Assembly (NCBI GenBank): GCA_947177925.1
Contig: CAMWWJ010000144.1
Coordinates: forward strand, 1 to 8,408
DNA: 8,408 nucleotides
Reading direction: 5' to 3'
Source of the DNA: an uncultured Lachnospiraceae bacterium
GTDB lineage: Bacteria > Bacillota > Clostridia > Lachnospirales > Lachnospiraceae
The notes beneath the pieces were generated by a model, which saw only the letters and a program-made list of their open reading frames with translations, was not told the DNA's origin and made no database searches. This document shows, piece after piece, positions 5,297-8,408 of the stretch. Made by a program: the position numbers and the translations under genes. Each line of letters starts with the position of its first letter. Positions within the stretch are counted from its first letter, which is position 1.

Positions 5297-6401
5297 TTAC
5301 AGATACTGGGTGAGCCGCTCCCCATACAGGACGATCAGCTGGTTCAGCACCTGGTCCCAGTTCCTGTAACGCTGTGTCCATTTCTTTACCACATTCCCAC
5401 TGGCAAGATACAGCATTTTCTCTAATGCACTGTCACTTGGGAATACGCTTTTTGTTTTTGTCACTTTCCGATACTGGCGGTTCAGCCCTTCTATGATGTT
5501 TGTGGTGTACATGATACGCCTGATGTCGTCTGAAAACTGAAAGAAAGAGCTGACATCTTCCCAGTTATTCTCCCAGTTGCTTATCGCATAGGGATATTTC
5601 CTTCCCCACTTTTCCTTGAGCTTTTCCAGTTCTGAAAAGGCGGTTGTTTCATTTGGTGCATTATATACGGATTTAAAATCGGATGAGAACTTCCTCAGGT
5701 CGCTGTAGCTGACATATTTGAAAGAGTTGCGAAGCATATGGATGACACACCTCTGTATCTGGGCATCCGGATATACTGCGCCTATGGCCTCCTTAAAACC
5801 GGCAAGCCCATCCACGCAGAAGAACAGCACATCCTGTACGCCACGGTTCTTCAGGTCATTCAACATCCCCAGCCAGAACCTGCTGGTCTCATTAGCCCCT
5901 ACGGTAATGCTCAGGATATCCTTGTAACCTTCTGCCGTGATACCCAGGACGATATAAGCAGCACGGCTTAAGATACGTCCGTCTTCCCTGACTTTATAAT
6001 GGATACAGTCCATAGAGTTCCTGTATCTGGTCATGGATGTCCCTTGTGCTCATACCTCTTGCATAGAGGGATACCACCTTTTCTTCGATGCCGGAAATAT
6101 CCCTCTGGTATTTGGGGACCAGCTTTGGCTCGAACTCACCTTCCCGGTCTCTGGGGACATCGATCTGGAACTCACCATACTGGCTCTTGAGTGTTTTAGG
6201 GGAATGTCCGTTCCTCTTATTAGACGTCTGGGCATTTCCCTTCTGGTTCTTTTCATAACCAAGTGATGCATCCAGCTCTGCTTCCATGAGCTCCTGAAGG
6301 ATATCCTTGAAGCTGTCCTTCAGCAGGCTGTAGACATCAGCTACACTGCTTAGGTTGTTTTCTGCAATAATCTGTCGAATCTGTTCCTTTGCTACTGCCA
6401 T
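5297..6401 (-). pseudogene. IS256-family transposase, inactivated by internal deletion and frameshift
   Basis: The N-terminal part (6401 to about 6009; residues 1-131 of the first fragment) carries the DNA-binding half, with LDASLGYEK, NKRNGHSPKTL and MSTRDIHDQIQELYG. It then shifts frame and stops at 5994. The C-terminal part resumes at MDCIHYKVREDG (about 6013) and runs to LYGERLTQYL at 5297. It keeps all three DDE residues: D in MDCIHY, D in FFCVDG and E in NIIEGLNRQ, plus the CVIHM motif. Compared from memory with intact relatives, about 35 residues between ELYG and MDC are missing. The join is one ATGGA (plus strand TCCAT, 6009-6013) that would end the first part and begin the second, so an estimated 110 bases, not a multiple of three, were lost. 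The start has a good ribosome site (AAAGGAGG, 6416-6409). Both halves are otherwise undamaged, so the break looks recent. Confidence 0.9.
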
Positions 6402-6420
6402 AAAAAATCCTCCTTTTTGA

Positions 6421-6446
6421 TAAGAATTACCATATCTTGATTCTTA
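6421..6446 (-). promoter_or_regulatory. Stem-loop in the transposase leader
   Basis: TAAGAAT (6421-6427) and ATTCTTA (6440-6446) are perfect 7-bp complements just upstream of the transposase ribosome site (6409-6416). Part of it is the subterminal inverted repeat, so it may be a transposase-binding site, a translation-limiting hairpin, or both. Confidence 0.4.
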
Positions 6447-6500
6447 CCAAAAAAGAGGTATTTTTTTCCAAAGACACAAACTATTTTACACTACCTCTTT
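6446..6500 (-). terminator. Inward-facing terminator-like hairpin at the right IS end
   Basis: AAAGAGGTA (6452-6460) and TACCTCTTT (6492-6500) are perfect 9-bp complements. On the minus strand the stem is followed by a run of T (plus-strand A run at 6449-6454). It would terminate transcripts entering the IS from the lemA side in the transposase direction. The 31-base loop is long, which lowers confidence. The hairpin uses the terminal repeat plus three flanking T. Confidence 0.45.
6460..6497 (-). repeat. Right terminal inverted repeat of the IS256-family element
   Basis: On the minus strand it reads inward from GAGGTAGTGTAAAATAGTTT and continues GTGTCTTTGGAAAAAAAT, matching the left end at 4972-5008. 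The next base outward starts the sequence shared with repeat copy 1. Confidence 0.82.
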
Positions 6501-6677
6501 CGACCCTCCACTTCTCAATATTATGAAAAAATCCCTACTGTTTCTACATATTTTGCTCTCTCCATATCCCTTTGGATATCTTCCAGCATTTCTTCATAAA
6601 CACCATCTGCTTTTGCTTCTTCTATCATTTCTTCCACTTCTTTTTCGGAAATACTTGTATAAATACTAACACCAAGA
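6497..6677 (-). repeat. 181-bp direct repeat, copy 2, truncated by the IS
   Basis: It is the same segment as 1363-1543 (about five differences, no gaps), but directly abuts the right end of the IS. The outer arm of the terminator hairpin present in copy 1 (1353-1361) is missing here, so the IS end lies inside what was the terminator loop of this copy. Confidence 0.9.
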
Positions 6678-6741
6678 TTTTCAAAGCTTTTGCCGATGTT
6701 GAATTACCATAGTTAGTAGTTTTCTTATGGTCCGCCGTAAT
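6521..6741 (-). pseudogene. Degraded 3' remnant of an unrecognised gene (copy 2, longer)
   Basis: From TAA at 6521-6523 back to about 6677, the frame encodes the same acidic tail as copy 1 (GVSIYTSISEKEVEEMIEEA and onward). Upstream of 6677 another frame continues, reading ITADHKKTTNYGNSTSAKAL, and opens directly after a stop at 6742-6744. The two frames differ by one base at the AAAA run (6678-6681). Adding one A would join them as ALKNLGVSIYT, about 74 codons. So copy 2 keeps more of the parent gene than copy 1. There is no start codon or ribosome site, and the family is unknown to me. Confidence 0.55.
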
Positions 6742-6743
6742 TT

Positions 6744-6775
6744 AAGTATGTTGTGATACATCCCAACATACCCTT
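6744..6775 (-). terminator. Probable terminator after lemA
   Basis: GTATGTTG (6746-6753) and CAACATAC (6764-6771) are perfect 8-bp complements with a 10-base loop. On the minus strand the stem extends by AA/TT pairs around a GG bulge and is followed by TTAAATTA, only a weak U tract. It lies about 60 bases after the lemA stop. Confidence 0.5.
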
Positions 6776-6834
6776 AACTTCTCAAAAGCAGAGGCAAAAC
6801 GATAACACATTATAATATGAAATTTACTTCATCT

Positions 6835-7377
6835 TTAAAAAGTCATATGTACATCCTGTTTCTTTTTTTCATCTGTTTCTTTAAAAAATGCTATTCTTTT
6901 GCACCCAATGCTTCCAGCAATAATGCTGGCAGGAAATGCAACGATTTTTTGGTTATAAAGCGCAATATTCGAATTCAGCACACGTTTTGCAGCGCTTAAA
7001 TGTTCATTTGTGACTGCAATTTGTTCTTGAAGTTCCTTAAATAATCCATTGGAATATAACTGTGGATATGCCTCTGCTACGATCTTAAGTCTTTCTAAAA
7101 CCTTTTCCTGATTTTCCATGACTGCCTGAGTCTGTTGTAAGCTCATTCCAGAACGTGCCTTAATCAGCTGTACCATTAAATTTTTTTCATGCGCTGCATA
7201 GCCTTTTGCAACGTTCAAAGATTCCGTCAGAATATCATACCTTTTTACTAAAGCTATATCAATTCCGGATTTTGCCTCATCTATTTTCACTTCCATCATT
7301 TTAATTCTATTTCTGGTAGAAATTGCCCATATAATGAAAAGAGCAACTATTACAATTAATAATATTATAAATCCCAT
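6835..7377 (-). CDS. lemA: LemA family protein
   Basis: This 180-aa protein has the LemA layout: one N-terminal transmembrane helix (about residues 2-19, FIILLIVIVALFIIWAI), then a long alpha-helical domain. Family features are NRIKMMEVKIDEAKSGIDIALVKRYDIL, the KGYAAHEKNLM segment, and YNQKIVAFPASIIAG near 141-155, matching the conserved YN...FP motif. The basic tail (DEKKKQDVHMTF) is variable in the family. The molecular function of LemA is not established; the protein sits in the membrane with its helical bundle presumably outside. The ribosome site is GAGGAGGT (7388-7381), rather close to the ATG. It starts 11 bases after the DUF3137 gene ends, so the two form one transcript. This pairing is common in Firmicutes. 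Confidence 0.92.
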   Translation of the reverse strand: MGFIILLIVIVALFIIWAISTRNRIKMMEVKIDEAKSGIDIALVKRYDILTESLNVAKGYAAHEKNLMVQLIKARSGMSLQQTQAVMENQEKVLERLKIVAEAYPQLYSNGLFKELQEQIAVTNEHLSAAKRVLNSNIALYNQKIVAFPASIIAGSIGCKRIAFFKETDEKKKQDVHMTF

Positions 7378-7388
7378 ATAACCTCCTC

Positions 7389-8408
7389 TTATCTCTGCCG
7401 TAACTTAGTAAAATTATTTTTAATGCTCCCATTTATGGAATCCTCTAAAAGCTCCGCCATTTTAAGCATTTTTCTCATCTCTGCCTTTGAAATTTCCAAA
7501 GAGTCTGCTTCACATTGTTTGATATATATTCTTTCAGGAAATAATATCCGATTGGTCATTAAAGTTATTATTACATGATTTCCGCTAATATACACACCTA
7601 TCTGCTCATATTTTCTCTTCATTTCAAGCAACTGTTCCATTACAAAAGGACTAAGCACAAAAAAGGCAGATTGTTCGCTTGTGGCATAAACGTCAAAATT
7701 ATCATTAAATTGAATATTTTCCGTTTCAATCTTTGTTTCTCCCGGTCTTTTTGAAGCATAGCCCGCATTTGTTTCCTTTTTAATCACTGCCATCATTCTA
7801 GTAGCAAATATCCGGACGGCTCCTGATATCCCTGTTTTATAGTTTGCTGTATATACCTGACCCATATAAGTCGTCTCATAATATACGCGTTCGTCTTTAC
7901 CTTCTCTTCTGCTTAGAAGATGTATATTAGAAAAACAATAGTCTTTTTTATCTTTTTGATAACGAATCATTCCCCTCTTTTTGTGTTTATCATAAGTGGG
8001 TATGATTCCATATTCATATAATTTGCCTACTTCAATACATGCATTTCGAATAAACTCAGCATTAGGAAGCACTTTTGCAACTGCCCTCTTCACCACTTTC
8101 TCATCATATTCTTCTTCTTTTGCTTTTTTATATTTTAATCCCTTATGAAAAACATAAATAATTATGCATGCAATAACTATTCGGACAAAAGCTTCCCCAA
8201 AAGTTAAAACCGGATTGGCATTATTTCTTGCTGCTATTCTTGCCTCTTCCCTTTGTAATAACATCAAATTCCATTTATTATTCAAATAAATTCCAACAGG
8301 TATCACTAGGATTGCCGTTAATATCATTATAGCAATATTGATAGACGTAATAGCATTTTTTCTCTTATTTCCATTTTTTTTATAATTCTTTTTACCACCA
8401 TATAAATC
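7389..8408 (-). CDS. DUF3137 membrane protein, 5' end beyond the window
   Basis: At least 339 residues are in frame from the right edge to the TAA at 7389-7391. The ATG at 8327 is not the start: the frame is open for 27 more codons to the edge, and the first membrane helix (NIAIMILTAILVIPVGIYL) begins before that ATG. No ATG, GTG or TTG occurs in frame between 8328 and 8408. A second membrane helix follows (RIVIACIIIYVFHKGL). The soluble part contains the DUF3137 hallmark ENIQFNDNFDVYATSEQSAFFVLSPFVMEQL. DUF3137 proteins have no firmly assigned activity and often neighbour lemA, as here (11-base gap). The two membrane proteins probably act together, which is inference from context. The N-terminal cytosolic piece seen is lysine/asparagine-rich. 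Confidence 0.88.
   Translation of the reverse strand, partial: DLYGGKKNYKKNGNKRKNAITSINIAIMILTAILVIPVGIYLNNKWNLMLLQREEARIAARNNANPVLTFGEAFVRIVIACIIIYVFHKGLKYKKAKEEEYDEKVVKRAVAKVLPNAEFIRNACIEVGKLYEYGIIPTYDKHKKRGMIRYQKDKKDYCFSNIHLLSRREGKDERVYYETTYMGQVYTANYKTGISGAVRIFATRMMAVIKKETNAGYASKRPGETKIETENIQFNDNFDVYATSEQSAFFVLSPFVMEQLLEMKRKYEQIGVYISGNHVIITLMTNRILFPERIYIKQCEADSLEISKAEMRKMLKMAELLEDSINGSIKNNFTKLRQR

Larger units (their letters stand above)
4971..6498 (-). mobile_element. IS256-family insertion sequence, defective, with extra non-transposase segment
   Basis: The element is bounded by imperfect terminal inverted repeats at 4972-5008 and 6460-6497. Subterminal repeats continue the match (5017-5031 with 6431-6446). 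It contains one IS256/mutator-type transposase on the minus strand, broken by an internal deletion. At about 1.53 kb it is long for this family even after losing an estimated 110 bp. The excess lies between the transposase stop (5297) and the left repeat, and is filled with complementary segments. The 8-base sequences just outside the ends differ (left ends in gtcgttca, right begins tttcgacc), so no target duplication remains. The right end touches repeat copy 2. Confidence 0.85.

Noticed and set aside
5990..6034. Programmed frameshift joining the two transposase halves
   Set aside because: There is no slippery heptamer, and residues expected between the halves are missing, so shifting frame alone would not restore the protein.
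1..8408. tRNA, rRNA or CRISPR arrays
   Set aside because: No cloverleaf, rRNA segment or regularly spaced short repeats were seen on either strand.

Overview
The window looks like a piece of a low-to-moderate GC, anaerobic Firmicute chromosome, most likely a gut-type Clostridia of the Lachnospiraceae kind. This is inferred from the gene families present: a PerR-type regulator beside a reverse-order rubrerythrin and a rubredoxin, an ECF sigma factor paired with a DUF4179 anti-sigma-like protein, a lipoprotein with trigger-factor-like domains, a LemA/DUF3137 pair, and strong AGGAGG-type ribosome binding sites.

Left block (1-1306, plus strand): a peroxide-defence cluster. perR (17-412) is followed by a reverse rubrerythrin (528-1067) and a 57-aa rubredoxin (1087-1260), and the cluster ends in a rho-independent terminator (1273-1306). 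The regulator would sense peroxide or iron, the rubrerythrin would reduce peroxide, and the rubredoxin would deliver electrons.

Second block (1348-2671, minus strand): a trigger-factor-like lipoprotein gene with a good sigma-A promoter (2644-2671). Its last codons run into a 181-bp repeat that carries the 3' end of an unrelated reading frame and a terminator. Bases 2672-2959 hold no gene I can support, but they contain two hairpins and an unexplained GC-rich stretch.

Third block (2960-4893, plus strand): a two-gene ECF sigma / DUF4179 membrane anti-sigma operon.

Fourth block (about 4971-6498): an IS256-family insertion sequence. Its transposase (minus strand) is broken by an internal deletion at a 5-base microhomology. 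Unusually, about 250 bp lie between the transposase stop and the left inverted repeat. That stretch is packed with complementary segments and looks like a structured RNA or small passenger. The right end of the IS abuts the second copy of the 181-bp repeat, which is about 97% identical to the first and lies 5,134 bp away in the same orientation. No target duplication flanks the IS, which points to a rearrangement.

Right block (6744-8408, minus strand): a DUF3137 membrane protein (start outside the window) followed by lemA, a classic pair, with a probable terminator at 6744-6775. The most interesting parts are the structured passenger region in the IS and the dispersed 181-bp repeat.
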